In this document: positions 36,477 through 45,576 of the stretch, piece by piece
Layout: the number at the start of each line of letters is the position of its first letter
How positions within the stretch are numbered: the stretch's first letter is position 1
NCBI GenBank assembly: GCA_017569285.1
Contig: CP069419.1
Coordinates: 930,001 to 994,000, forward strand
Length of the DNA stretch: 64,000 nt
Source of the DNA: Clostridiales bacterium
Lineage (GTDB): Bacteria > Bacillota > Clostridia > Christensenellales > Aristaeellaceae
Reading direction: 5' to 3'
Made by a program: the position numbers and the translations under genes
The notes under the pieces: model-generated
Databases searched by the model: none
What the model saw: only the letters and a program-made list of their open reading frames with translations
Told to the model about the DNA's origin: nothing

Positions 36477-37088
36477 TTAGCCTGCCCGCTCAAAAACCAT
36501 ATCCGTCCGGGCCAGTTCCGCCAGCCGGTCTGCCGGGCTGTCCGGCCGGATCCATTCATCGATCCGGTCCTCCGGAAGGATCAGCGGCATCCGGTCATGG
36601 ATAAAGTGGATCGGTTCTGCCGCCTCCCGGGTCAGGATTACAAACACCGGCAGCCCTTCCTCAATCCGGTACAGGCCGCCCATCCAGACCACCGGCGTAT
36701 CCTTCGGCTGGATCAGGAATTTGTCGCCGGTTTCCTTCTTTCCGTCATTCCTTGTCCGGTGCTCCCATTCATAGTACCAGCTGGCCGGCACAATGCAGCG
36801 GTGCGCGTTCCATGCCTCCCGGAACATTGGCTTCTCGCCGGCCGTTTCCGTACGGGCGTTGATCTGCAGCGGCCTTCCCGGCACTGTAAATCCCCATTTC
36901 ATCGGGAATACCGCCCGCTTTCCGGCCTTGCTGCTGGCAATCACCGGCACCACATTGGTCGGCCGCATCTCCCCGGAGGACAGCACTGCGGTGGTTTCCT
37001 GGAAACGGCGCACCAGCGGCGACCGGTTCATCTCTTCCACGATCGGCCGCAGCTCCGGCGACAGCTCCACAAAATACCGGCAGCACAT
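36477..37088 (-). CDS. yedK: SRAP/HMCES-type abasic-site protein
   Basis: 203 residues. The start is fixed by the catalytic Cys2 in 'MCCRYF' (ATG 37088), which must become N-terminal to crosslink abasic sites in single-stranded DNA. Family features 'NARTETAGEKPMFREAW', 'RCIVPASWYYEW' and 'HDRMPLIL' are all present. In-frame sequence upstream of 37088 is not part of the protein. Confidence 0.92.
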   Translation of the reverse strand: MCCRYFVELSPELRPIVEEMNRSPLVRRFQETTAVLSSGEMRPTNVVPVIASSKAGKRAVFPMKWGFTVPGRPLQINARTETAGEKPMFREAWNAHRCIVPASWYYEWEHRTRNDGKKETGDKFLIQPKDTPVVWMGGLYRIEEGLPVFVILTREAAEPIHFIHDRMPLILPEDRIDEWIRPDSPADRLAELARTDMVFERAG

Positions 37089-37181
37089 CCTGTTTTCCCT
37101 CCGTGTCATCTGATTGTCTTTCTTGTCCAAATCATACAAAAAAAACGGGAAAAGGGCAAGGAGGTTTTTTCGTGATAACCC

Positions 37182-37211
37182 TTGACGGCTTCCCCCGCTT
37201 CATGATAAGAT
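37182..37211 (+). promoter_or_regulatory. Probable promoter of the tRNA-Ser pair
   Basis: TTGACG (37182-37187), 18-bp spacer, TAAGAT (37206-37211), about 20 bp before the first tRNA-Ser. Confidence 0.5.
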
Positions 37212-37230
37212 AATCGGGCTGGTTAGCTCT

Positions 37231-37319
37231 GGAGCGATGGCCGAGCGGTTGAAGGCGCTGGTCTTGAAAACCAGTGATACCGAAAGGTACCGGGGGTTCG
37301 AATCCCTCTCGCTCCGCCA
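37231..37319 (+). tRNA. tRNA-Ser (TGA)
   Basis: Class II tRNA with acceptor GGAGCGA/TCGCTCC, anticodon loop CTTGAAA (TGA), long variable arm, T-arm GGGGG-TTCGAAT-CCCTC and encoded CCA. Confidence 0.92.
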
Positions 37320-37329
37320 GCCTTGACAT

Positions 37330-37420
37330 GGAGAAGTACCCAAGTGGCCGAAGGGGCTCCCCTGCTAAGGGAGTAGTGTCAGTGATGGCAGCCCGGGTTC
37401 AAATCCCGGCTTCTCCGCCA
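37330..37420 (+). tRNA. tRNA-Ser (GCT), insertion site of the MMPL element
   Basis: Acceptor GGAGAAG/CTTCTCC, anticodon loop CTGCTAA (GCT), long variable arm, encoded CCA. The last 24 nt are repeated at 42596-42619. Confidence 0.92.
37397..37420 (+). repeat. attL of the tRNA-Ser element (24 bp)
   Basis: T-loop to CCA of tRNA-Ser(GCT), identical to 42596-42619. A new terminator (CCTCAGGA...TCCTGGGG then T6, 37427-37459) follows it on the element side. Confidence 0.88.
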
Positions 37421-37475
37421 ATAAGACCTCAGGAAAATCAACGCTCCTGGGGTTTTTTGATGCCAAAAAACAGGC

Positions 37476-37498
37476 TTGTACCTTTTACTGTACCCTTT
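37476..37498 (+). repeat. Left arm-type repeats (GTACCTTT/GTACCCTT)
   Basis: Two direct copies, TTGTACCTTT and CTGTACCCTT, in the same spacing as at 42479-42502. The layout mirrors the TTTGACCCTT arms of the tRNA-Glu island. Nothing else was seen from here to 37660. Confidence 0.55.
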
Positions 37499-37660
37499 AA
37501 AGAGAATGACCAAATTGTACAAATTATTACGCTTGAATAACAAAATCGCGCGGCGTTAGTGTTGTCAAACCGCTCGCACCGCGCTATATCATCCTATTGT
37601 TCCAAGCGAAATTTATAACCGGGAATAGATTTGTTGACTCGCAGATCCTATTTCAATCTA

Positions 37661-39496
37661 TTATTTCAAATCTGTCCGAATAATATATACCGTCTCTTCA
37701 TCCATACCCTCCGGTTTGAGGTCATATCCGGTATCGATCAGTTGATCCTTTGTGGTCTTCCAGGCATTCGAAGCGCCAGCCAGATCCTTTTCCATGAGCG
37801 GAAGCAGCTTCTCTGCCGCACTCTTTTCGGCGGTAAGAATGCTGTCTTTCAGCGTTTTTGTTCCGGTTTCCTGCAGTGTGGACGCGCCGGTTGATACCAG
37901 CGTTGCGCCGGCGGAAAGCGTTACTGCAGCGTCAGAAGCCTGGGCCACACCGTCCGTATAATCTTTCAGACCGGTTACAAAAGTGTTCACCTGATCAAGC
38001 TTCTCTTTCAGAGCCAGGAGCTGCTCCCGGGCCGCTGCCGCCTGTGCCAGTTTCGCAGTAATCGTTTCGTCCTTCGACAGATAAGCTTCCGTGTTCTCCG
38101 TCACCAGTTTTTCAATCTGTTCCTGCACGGCTGCTTCGGTCTGAGCCAGTATTTCTTCGCTGTTCATCTGAGCTTCCACAGCGGTATCTACCTGCGCGGC
38201 TTGTTCCTTTGTCACCAGCCCGCCTTTCAGGGCGGCGGCATACTGTTCGGCAGTCATCTCAAAGCCGGCAGCTTTCAGGACGGCTTCCAGTACCTTGCCC
38301 TTTACGGCTTCCTGAACGCCTGCCCTGATCTGGTCTTCTTTGGCCGTAACCTGTTTACGGACTTCCTCCGCGACTTTGGCGGAAGCGGCGGCTTTCAGTG
38401 TATCGGGTTCAAGCTGTGCAGTCACGCCATCCAGGATTTCAGCATAGCTCTCCGCGGTCAGTGCCGGTACTGTAACACCGGCGTCCGCCAGACCGGAAGC
38501 AGCAATCTGGTCATTGGCTGTATTCAGGATCGCGGCAAAAATCTGTTCCGCGCCGCTGTTCAGGGCCTCGTTATTCTTCTCCAGCGTACCCAGCCCGGTA
38601 TTCAGGGCTGCCGCGCCGTCCGATACCTGCTGCGCCCCTTCCGCCAGCTGTAAAGCGCCGGCATCCAGGTCATTCAATCCTTTGTTCAGTTCATTGATCT
38701 TATCAGTGATTTCTTTCGTCTTTCCCTCAGTTGCCGGCAGCTCCGTGCCGTCCTTCAGGGCAGTCAGCAATGCTGTGGCTTCCTTCAGCAGCGTTTCGGG
38801 ATCACTGTCGCCAACCCGTGCGTCTATCTCACGGCAGACGGCTTCCAGCGGATCGGAGGAGCAGAAAGTCATCATCCAGCCAAGATCCGCGTGATCCGCG
38901 TGGAACGTTGCGGAGAAGGATGCCGGCAGCTGCAGGGTAGCGTCCATGTTCGGCACAGCCCAGCCCACCAGAACGGACCGTTCTGCTTCCGTAAGCACAG
39001 CCGCGTTTTCCGCTTTCAGGTCCGAAATGCCTTCTTCCGGCAGTGGCAGTACGGAAAGCACCAGTGCGGGTGCCTGTCCCTCCGTCCGGTAGGTTACGGT
39101 CAGGACCGCTTCGCCGGTCTTTTCTTTCAGGTCTGACGCGGAGATCTCTTCCCCGTCCAGCGTCAGGGTCACGACCGGCAGCACAGCCGGGGCTTTAGCC
39201 GATGCTCCCTGATAGATCACGTTCTTTCCGTTTGCTTTCCAGACGAGTGTTTCGCCTTCCAGGGTAAAGGTTTCATTCCCGCCAACGTTCAGAATGTCTG
39301 TCAGCATAGTACGGTCAGTCAGTTCATCCAGCCCGTCCGTGTTCTCCAGGCGGATACTGTCGGTAATGCTTTTCACAGAGCCGTCAGCGCCTGCGACCAC
39401 ATAAACCCTCTCATGCTTCGTATTCTCGGCCAGCGCGCCGGTACATCCGAGTATCATGACCAGCGCTGTCAGCATCGCAATAATCTTCTTACTCAT
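37661..39496 (-). CDS. Secreted coiled-coil protein (YhgE/Pip-like repeats)
   Basis: 611 residues with a signal peptide (MSKKIIAMLTALVMILGCTGALA). The N-terminal ~220 residues are beta-rich. From ~250 on the protein is almost fully helical, with 'LDAGALQLAEGAQQVSDGAAALNTGLGTL' repeats as in YhgE/Pip and MMPL-partner extracytoplasmic stalks. No catalytic motif. It lies 20 bp downstream of the MMPL exporter on the same strand, so it is probably an envelope partner of that pump. Confidence 0.8.
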   Translation of the reverse strand: MSKKIIAMLTALVMILGCTGALAENTKHERVYVVAGADGSVKSITDSIRLENTDGLDELTDRTMLTDILNVGGNETFTLEGETLVWKANGKNVIYQGASAKAPAVLPVVTLTLDGEEISASDLKEKTGEAVLTVTYRTEGQAPALVLSVLPLPEEGISDLKAENAAVLTEAERSVLVGWAVPNMDATLQLPASFSATFHADHADLGWMMTFCSSDPLEAVCREIDARVGDSDPETLLKEATALLTALKDGTELPATEGKTKEITDKINELNKGLNDLDAGALQLAEGAQQVSDGAAALNTGLGTLEKNNEALNSGAEQIFAAILNTANDQIAASGLADAGVTVPALTAESYAEILDGVTAQLEPDTLKAAASAKVAEEVRKQVTAKEDQIRAGVQEAVKGKVLEAVLKAAGFEMTAEQYAAALKGGLVTKEQAAQVDTAVEAQMNSEEILAQTEAAVQEQIEKLVTENTEAYLSKDETITAKLAQAAAAREQLLALKEKLDQVNTFVTGLKDYTDGVAQASDAAVTLSAGATLVSTGASTLQETGTKTLKDSILTAEKSAAEKLLPLMEKDLAGASNAWKTTKDQLIDTGYDLKPEGMDEETVYIIRTDLK

Positions 39497-39516
39497 AATG
39501 ATCCTTCCTTTCCAAA

Positions 39517-41586
39517 TCAGCAGGTAGCTTTTTTCATTCCGGCTGTCGTGTGTACAATGACTTTATCCATGATCAGCAGTACCGCCGGCAGGAGCAGCAA
39601 TACAACTGCCACGCTCAGCAGCGCGCCGCGGGCAATCAGCCTGCACATGGAGGAGATAATAGCCACGTTGGAATAGAGGCCCACGCCGTAGGTGGCCGCA
39701 AAGAAGCCCAGGCCGCTGACCAGCACGCTCTGCGCGGCGGAAGCGACAGCGTCCTGAACCGCTTCTTTTTTATCCTTGCCCGCAAGCCGGTTCTGCTTGT
39801 AGCGGGTCGTCATCAGGATGGCGTAGTCCACCGTGGCGCCCAGCTGGATGGTGGAGATCAGGATTGGCCCCACGAAGGGCAGTTCCTGCTTCAGGTAATA
39901 CGGGATGCACAGATTGGCCGCAATGGCCAGTTCGATCACTGCCACCAGCAGTACAGGCAGCGAGACGGACCGCTGCACCAGCATGATGATCACAAAGATC
40001 GCGATAATCGAGATCAGGCTGACAACCGTGAAGTCCCGGTCCGTACAGGCAATCAGGTCCTTCGTGCAGGGTGCTTCGCCGATCAGAATGCCGCCCTTGT
40101 CATATTTCTTCAGGATTGCGTTCAGGCTGTCGATCTGCGCATTCACTTCATCCGAAGAGATAACGTAAGCGCTGTTCACCAGCATCAGCTGGTACCGGTC
40201 TCCTTTTACCACGGACAGCACATCCTCCGGCAGGATCGATTCCGGAATCCCGGCGCCCAACAGGCTGTCGATCCCGACGACGCTTTTCACGCCGTCCACC
40301 TGCTGCATTTCTTTCGTCATGTCCCGGACATCCTTCTGGGATACATCCGCGTCGACAAGCAGCAGATGCGTGGTGGACATATCAAAGGTTTCTTCCAGCT
40401 TTTTATTGGCCTGGACAGACTCCAGTTCCGGCGGCATGACCTTGCTCATATCGTAGTAGACATTCACATTCCGGTATCCGTAGAACGCCGGGATGATCAT
40501 AACCAGCAGGATCACAGCTAGCACTTTATAGTGTTTCGTAACGAACCGGCCGATGCCGCTCACATCAGGCAGCAGCGGTTTGTGGCTCGTTTTTTCGATC
40601 GCGCCGTCCAGCGCCCGGATCACACAGGGCAGCAGCGTCACCGTGCCAAGCACGCCCAGGATTACGCCCTTGCTCATCACAATGCCCAGGTCTTTGCCCA
40701 GGGTGAAACTCATGAAGCAGATGCTCACAAAGCCGGCGATCGTGGTCAGGGAGGAGCCCAGGATGGAAGTGAAGGTCAGCCGGATGGCATTCGCCATGGC
40801 TTCATCCTTGTCGTCCGTCAGGGCTTTCTGCTCCTTGTAGCTGTGCCACAGGAAAATGGAATAGTCCAGCGTCACAGCCAGCTGCAGCACGGCAGCCACC
40901 GCCTTGGTGATATAGCTGATCTCGCCCAGGAAATAATTGCTGCCCATGTTCCACAGTACAGAAACAGCAATGCAGAGCAGGAAGATCAGCGGCAGCAGGA
41001 ACGAGTCCATGGTCAGCATCAGCACAACGGCGCACAGCGCCACGGCAATGGCGACATAGATCGCTTCCTGGTCTTCCACCAGCTGCCTGGTATCGGTCAC
41101 GACCGCGGAAAGGCCGCTTACAAAGGTCTTTTCACCGGCAACCTTCCGTACCTGACTGATAGCTTCCATGGTTTCCTCAGAGGAGGAACCTTCATCAAAG
41201 AAGACGGCGGAAAGCATACAGTCGCCCCGCTGGAACTTCTCCCGAATATCATCCGGGATGATTTCCACGGGCAGCGTTCCCTTTGTCAGGGAAGCGTACC
41301 CGATGACGGAATCCACATGCGGTATTTCCTTCAGGGCGTTTTCCATGTCCGCCTGCTCCTTCAGGTTCATGCCCTCCGTAACCAGCAGGGAAAAAGCGCC
41401 CTTGCCGAAATCCTTCAGCAGAATCTCCTGGCCCTGGACAGTTTCCAGGTCCTGCGGCAGATAATACAGCAGGTCATATTTGGTCTTTGTCCGGACCATG
41501 CCCAGCACAGACGGCACCACCAGCGCAATGCACAGGACGATGACCAGTATCCGGTGCTGAACCAGTCCCTTGGTAAATCCTTTCAT
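39517..41586 (-). CDS. MMPL/RND-family exporter
   Basis: 689 residues with 12 membrane helices in two halves, each with a large extracytoplasmic loop ('TKYDLLYYLPQDLETVQGQEILLKDFG' and 'MSKVMPPELESVQANKKLEETF'). 'LAVTLDYSIFLWHSY' and 'LGATVDYAILMTTRY' carry the paired transmembrane Asp-Tyr of MMPL/HpnN-like pumps. ATG 41586 has AGGAGG ahead; the frame open to 41640 has no RBS. Likely exports lipids or amphipathic toxins under control of the divergent TetR. Confidence 0.9.
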   Translation of the reverse strand: MKGFTKGLVQHRILVIVLCIALVVPSVLGMVRTKTKYDLLYYLPQDLETVQGQEILLKDFGKGAFSLLVTEGMNLKEQADMENALKEIPHVDSVIGYASLTKGTLPVEIIPDDIREKFQRGDCMLSAVFFDEGSSSEETMEAISQVRKVAGEKTFVSGLSAVVTDTRQLVEDQEAIYVAIAVALCAVVLMLTMDSFLLPLIFLLCIAVSVLWNMGSNYFLGEISYITKAVAAVLQLAVTLDYSIFLWHSYKEQKALTDDKDEAMANAIRLTFTSILGSSLTTIAGFVSICFMSFTLGKDLGIVMSKGVILGVLGTVTLLPCVIRALDGAIEKTSHKPLLPDVSGIGRFVTKHYKVLAVILLVMIIPAFYGYRNVNVYYDMSKVMPPELESVQANKKLEETFDMSTTHLLLVDADVSQKDVRDMTKEMQQVDGVKSVVGIDSLLGAGIPESILPEDVLSVVKGDRYQLMLVNSAYVISSDEVNAQIDSLNAILKKYDKGGILIGEAPCTKDLIACTDRDFTVVSLISIIAIFVIIMLVQRSVSLPVLLVAVIELAIAANLCIPYYLKQELPFVGPILISTIQLGATVDYAILMTTRYKQNRLAGKDKKEAVQDAVASAAQSVLVSGLGFFAATYGVGLYSNVAIISSMCRLIARGALLSVAVVLLLLPAVLLIMDKVIVHTTAGMKKATC

Positions 41587-41624
41587 GTTTGTCTTCCTCC
41601 TGTTCGGTGCTCGTTTTGAACACC

Positions 41625-41705
41625 GTGTTGACTTTCTCAACGCCGTGAATTATAATGACCCCCGTGATCGAAATCAATAATCAGATTGATTATCGATCGT
41701 TTGTT
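41625..41705. promoter_or_regulatory. Divergent promoter/operator region of the pump and TetR
   Basis: Inverted repeats GTTGA-CTTTC-TCAAC (41630-41644) and ATCAAT-AATCAG-ATTGAT lie in the 192-bp gap between the divergent pump and regulator genes. They are plausible TetR operators. Confidence 0.5.
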
Positions 41706-41778
41706 AATCAACACCGGTTCAACCGCCATCCGGATAATCAACAAAAAAGCCAATATTGTTCAGGAAAGAAGGAGACCC

Positions 41779-42354
41779 ATGGAAGAGCAAAAAAAAGAAG
41801 ACCGGCGTGTGAGGCGCACCAAAAAGATGCTGACCCAGGCCCTGACTCAGCTCATGCAGGAAAAACAGATCAAGGAGATCACAGTCAAGGAGCTGACAGA
41901 CCTTGCGGATATGAACCGGGGTACTTTCTACCTGTATTACAGGGATGTGTACGACATGCTGGAAAAGCTGGAGGACAGCATGTTTGAGGCCCTGGACAGC
42001 ATTGCCGCCCTGCATGAAACTGACGCGGCCCGACAGGAAACCAAACCGATCCTGCTGGATGTATTCCGTTTTATCGAAGAAAACCAGGAGATTGTCCGGG
42101 TATTGCTCAGCCCCTACGGCGACATGAAATTCCTGCACCGCCTGTACGATGTGATCCGGGAAAAATGTCTCACCGGATTTCCATACGCCGCCGCGGTGGA
42201 CAAAAAAAATGAAGCGGATTTTGATTACCGCTTCAGTTTTGTGATCTATGGTGCTGCCGGGCTGATCCGCGCCTGGGTGAACCGAAACTGCGCCGAACCC
42301 GCCGTTCAGATGGCCGAACTGGCCGACGCTCTGATCCGCCGCGGGAGCCTGTGA
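41779..42354 (+). CDS. TetR/AcrR-family regulator
   Basis: 191 residues. HTH 'LTQLMQEKQIKEITVKELTDLADMNRGTFYLYYRDVYDML', then a helical ligand/dimer domain. AAGGAG precedes ATG 41779. Divergent from the MMPL operon, hence likely its repressor. Confidence 0.9.
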   Translation: MEEQKKEDRRVRRTKKMLTQALTQLMQEKQIKEITVKELTDLADMNRGTFYLYYRDVYDMLEKLEDSMFEALDSIAALHETDAARQETKPILLDVFRFIEENQEIVRVLLSPYGDMKFLHRLYDVIREKCLTGFPYAAAVDKKNEADFDYRFSFVIYGAAGLIRAWVNRNCAEPAVQMAELADALIRRGSL

Positions 42355-42415
42355 TCCCGCGCCATCGCGTCGTTTCCTTCCCGCCTGCGCAGCCCCGGCT
42401 TCCCTGCCATGCAAA

Positions 42416-42445
42416 AACGCCGTATCCGATACGGCGTTTCAGACT
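42416..42445 (+). terminator. Hairpin after tetR
   Basis: AAACGCCGTAT-CCG-ATACGGCGTTT, 60 bp after the TetR stop; the T-tract is short. Confidence 0.6.
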
Positions 42446-42478
42446 GTCTCTTTGACAGCCTCTTTTGTAAGCAGAGAA

Positions 42479-42502
42479 TTGTACCCTTATCTGTACCCTT
42501 AT
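42479..42502 (+). repeat. Right arm-type repeats (GTACCCTT x2)
   Basis: TTGTACCCTT and CTGTACCCTT in direct orientation, matching 37476-37498. Confidence 0.55.
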
Positions 42503-42595
42503 AAAACTATAACATTTGGCGTGAAAATGAAACTATTGTCCCGTGAATGGATTGATTTTACTACGTTCCCCAATAAATTAGCATTGAGTAATATA

Positions 42596-42619
42596 GTTCA
42601 AATCCCGGCTTCTCCGCCA
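42596..42619 (+). repeat. attR: copy of tRNA-Ser(GCT) 3' end
   Basis: 24 bp identical to 37397-37420, from the T-loop to CCA. The displaced tRNA terminator follows at 42629-42660. Confidence 0.88.
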
Positions 42620-42628
42620 GATAAAAAC

Positions 42629-42660
42629 GCCCTGTGAGTTTTGCTCACAGGGTTTTTGTT
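42629..42660 (+). terminator. Original tRNA-Ser terminator beyond attR
   Basis: CCCTGTGAG-TTTT-GCTCACAGGG plus TTTTTG. Nothing else was seen between here and the phosphatase gene. Confidence 0.75.
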
Positions 42661-42790
42661 TTATCTTGTGTCCTTACAGTTTACTCCTGGCCCTGACGTT
42701 TGTTGTCTGGCTGATCTTTTCTACCGTCTGCTTTTGCCTGGCAGGTTTTCTCCGTTTCCGGAGGCTGAGTGTTATAATCCCCTCCGGGAT

Positions 42791-43936
42791 TTATTTCCCG
42801 AGATTCGTGCGGATCTGCGCAATCTCATCCGCAGAGAGACCGATCTCCAGCAGGTAAGCTTCCGCCTCCGCCTGCAGGTCAGCTTCCCGAATGTCCGCGA
42901 TATCGAATGCGGCGGCCAGGGATTTGCAGATATTGCTGTTGGCAATGATGTCGTACTGTTCGGTTTCCGGCTGTACGCCGTAGTAGTTGAAGAAAGTGAC
43001 CATGTAATCAGCAATCACTTCGTCAGCGGAGGCGCCCATCAGGCATTCCAGCACAGCGCTTACAAACCCTGCCCGGTCCTTGCCTTCGGTGCAGTGAACC
43101 AGATACGGCGCTTCGTTGGCGGCGATGAAACGGAGCCCTTCCGCCAGGCCGGCCCGGAATTCTTCCGCCATGAAGTCCACGCCCAGGTTCAGCGGGATAA
43201 TTGCCTGTTTGCTGTAATAGGATGCGTCAAAGCCTTCATAACCGCGCATAACTTCCTCGTTGTCCGCCAGGTTAATGAAGGTCTTCACCCCGGCAGCGGA
43301 CGCTGCCTGATCAGCAATCAGGTTCCGGCTGATCTCGGGATTCACCGGTGAGGAAGACCGATAGAGTTTTCCGGTGCCGACACCGGTGGTGGTAACGGCC
43401 CGGAAATTCGCAAACTCCTCATCGCTCAGTTCCGGATAGTCCTCCCGGTTTTCACTGCGCACCAGCTGGTGAATGATGTACTGGTCGTAATATCCGCCTG
43501 GTTCCTTCATGGCGATGGAAATGCGGATCGGTTCCGTAACGCCCTCATTCAGATGCCAGATGTATCCGGGATCCGCTTCCGTCTTTTCCTTTGTGGCAAT
43601 TCCGGAAGTGGTAGCCAGATCGCCCATGTTGATTGCCAGGATAATCATGTCCTCATTGGTATCCGGCTTGATGACCACGCGGCAGATCATACTGCCCTGG
43701 TCCACATCGGAATAGTTGGAACCGACCGGCATTTCATATTCGTTTCCGTTGATCGTGACTGTCGTAATATCGCCGTAAGTATAACCGGCCTCCAGCAGCT
43801 CGGAACCCTTCAGGGAAAGAACAAGGTTGCCGTATTTCTGGATTTCGGTAACGTCCGCTTCCGTTTCTTCCGCAAATACGGAAACAGCAGACAGTGCCAG
43901 TATCAGCACAAGTACCAGAGAAAGAAGTTTTTTCAT
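42791..43936 (-). CDS. Secreted tyrosine-protein phosphatase-like enzyme
   Basis: 381 residues with a signal peptide (MKKLLSLVLVLILALSAVSVFA). The N-terminal ~130 residues carry a SAM hydroxide adenosyltransferase-like or beta domain ('GYTYGDITTVTINGNEYEMPVGSNYSDVD'). The C-terminal phosphatase has the P-loop 'VHCTEGKDRAGFV' (H-C-x5-R) and 'LYRSSSPVNP'. ATG 43936 has GGAGGGG ahead. It is extracytoplasmic and may act on phosphotyrosine/phosphoserine or inositol phosphates; the substrate is unknown. Confidence 0.88.
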   Translation of the reverse strand: MKKLLSLVLVLILALSAVSVFAEETEADVTEIQKYGNLVLSLKGSELLEAGYTYGDITTVTINGNEYEMPVGSNYSDVDQGSMICRVVIKPDTNEDMIILAINMGDLATTSGIATKEKTEADPGYIWHLNEGVTEPIRISIAMKEPGGYYDQYIIHQLVRSENREDYPELSDEEFANFRAVTTTGVGTGKLYRSSSPVNPEISRNLIADQAASAAGVKTFINLADNEEVMRGYEGFDASYYSKQAIIPLNLGVDFMAEEFRAGLAEGLRFIAANEAPYLVHCTEGKDRAGFVSAVLECLMGASADEVIADYMVTFFNYYGVQPETEQYDIIANSNICKSLAAAFDIADIREADLQAEAEAYLLEIGLSADEIAQIRTNLGK

Positions 43937-44154
43937 CGTCAACCCCTCCGATCATATGATATTTTTTGGTAAACCCCTGTGGATATTTTACCGGAAAAGC
44001 AGGCAAATCACAACCCGTTTTCACGGAATCTGGCTTTGATTTTCGCATACCCATACAAAGCAGCGAATCACAGAATCACATCTGTGAAATAAGATAGGGC
44101 TTTCCTTCGTTATATAGGCAGATGAACGCCAATGGCAGGACAGGAGGCTGGAAC

Positions 44155-45495
44155 ATGATGCGGATCCGGAAAATGCTGTGCGCGGCACTGGCTGTGTGCG
44201 TGCTTGGTTCTGTTCTGCCGTCCCTGGCTGAAGGAACAGCCATGAAGGCCCTGCAGGAGCGGCTGATCTCCCTGGGATACGAGATCGGAACCGCGGACGG
44301 GATTGTCGGGAAGAAGACTTCTGCGGCGATAATGCTGGCCCAGGAGGCCTTGCGGGAAAACGGGCATGATGTCCGGCCTTCAGGCACCCCGGATCCGGAA
44401 ACCGTTTCCCTGATCATGCAGGAGGAAAATGCAGACCTGCTGCGGACCCTGCGGCCGGGAAGCTGGGGCAGCCAAGTGAAACAGGTCCAGAAACAGCTGG
44501 CAGGCCTGAATCTCCTGCAGGATAGTGCGGACGGTAAATACGGTGCGAACACGGAGGCTGCAGTGAAAGCCTTTGAGGACGCAATGGCAAAGCAGGTTCC
44601 GGAGAAGATAACAGCCGACGGAAGATTGACGCCGGATGAATATGACCTGCTGATGGGAGACCTGCGTGCATATGGATTTGAGGCCCCGATCTGTTTTGAT
44701 GACAGCCATCCGGAAAAGCTGAACGGTAATTATCTTTACGCGAAGCATGCCTGCCTCATCAATGCGGTGACCGGGGAATCCCTGCTGGAAAAGGATGCGG
44801 ATACCCCGGCTGAACCGGCCAGCACAACAAAGATCATGACGCTGATCACGGCGCTTCCCCTGTGCGATCCGGACAAGGTAATCGTGATACCGGAAGAAGC
44901 GCTGGATATTCCGGCCGACAGCACCCGGGTGCCGGTATATCCCGGGGAAAAGATGACCATGAAGGATCTTCTTTACGGAATGATGATCCGTTCCGGGAAT
45001 GACGCAGCAAATTCCGTCGCGGTGCTGTGTTCCGGAAGCGTGGATGCTTTTGCGGAAGAAATGAATAAAAAGGCAAAAGAACTGGGAATGGCAAACTCCC
45101 GTTTCGTGAATCCGCATGGCTATACGGCGGAAGGGCACTCCACCAGCGCCCGGGACCTGGTGACGGCAGCACGGTACGGCCTGACGCAGCCGCTGTTCAG
45201 GGAAATCGTGACCTGTATGTACTACACGCTGCCGGTAACGGAGCAGCGGAAAGACCCGCTGATCTCCCTGAAATGGGAAATCTTTGATCCCGGCTCCGAA
45301 TACTATATTCCCCACGCAGCCGGTGGAAAGAGCGGTTATACTTCCACGGCGGGATTCTGCTACGTGGGGGCATACCAGGAAGACGGGATTACACTGATCG
45401 CAGCGGTAATGGGCGGAAGAGGAAGGAATATGGCCTGGACGGACCTGCGCCGGTTGTTTGCATATGGCATGGCCATGGAAAAAGCTGCTGAATAA
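44155..45495 (+). CDS. D-alanyl-D-alanine carboxypeptidase with two peptidoglycan-binding domains
   Basis: About 446 residues. Signal peptide, then two PG_binding_1 repeats at ~22-65 and ~98-150, then the S11 peptidase domain with 'PASTTKIM' (S-x-x-K), 'RSGNDAANS' (S-x-N) and 'GGKSGYT' (K-S-G). It trims the last D-Ala of peptidoglycan stem peptides outside the membrane. AGGAGG lies ahead of ATG 44155; the next codon is also ATG. The order of wall-binding repeats before the catalytic domain is less usual than the reverse. Confidence 0.92.
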   Translation: MMRIRKMLCAALAVCVLGSVLPSLAEGTAMKALQERLISLGYEIGTADGIVGKKTSAAIMLAQEALRENGHDVRPSGTPDPETVSLIMQEENADLLRTLRPGSWGSQVKQVQKQLAGLNLLQDSADGKYGANTEAAVKAFEDAMAKQVPEKITADGRLTPDEYDLLMGDLRAYGFEAPICFDDSHPEKLNGNYLYAKHACLINAVTGESLLEKDADTPAEPASTTKIMTLITALPLCDPDKVIVIPEEALDIPADSTRVPVYPGEKMTMKDLLYGMMIRSGNDAANSVAVLCSGSVDAFAEEMNKKAKELGMANSRFVNPHGYTAEGHSTSARDLVTAARYGLTQPLFREIVTCMYYTLPVTEQRKDPLISLKWEIFDPGSEYYIPHAAGGKSGYTSTAGFCYVGAYQEDGITLIAAVMGGRGRNMAWTDLRRLFAYGMAMEKAAE

Positions 45496-45523
45496 AAAAC
45501 CAAAGCATGTGCTGCTTTGGTAT
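45496..45523 (-). terminator. Terminator downstream of the deformylase gene
   Basis: ACCAAAGCA / TGCTTTGGT hairpin with T6 on the minus strand, about 55 bp after the peptide deformylase stop. Confidence 0.65.
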
Positions 45524-45576
45524 CCAGTTGATTCCCCGTCATATATGGGGCTTTTGCCCGTTTGCATATCTGTGCT

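Larger units (their letters stand above)
37397..42619. mobile_element. 5.2-kb integrase-less insertion at tRNA-Ser carrying MMPL exporter and TetR
   Basis: Flanked by the 24-bp tRNA 3'-end duplication. Pairs of GTACCCTT-type direct repeats lie just inside both ends (37476-37498 and 42479-42502). The interior holds only three genes: a coiled-coil secreted protein, an MMPL transporter and TetR. No recombinase is present, so it is either mobilised in trans or decayed by deletion of its integrase. Confidence 0.75.

Noticed and set aside
42596-42619. Another tRNA-Ser gene
   Set aside because: Only the T-loop to CCA is present; upstream sequence does not form the rest of a tRNA.
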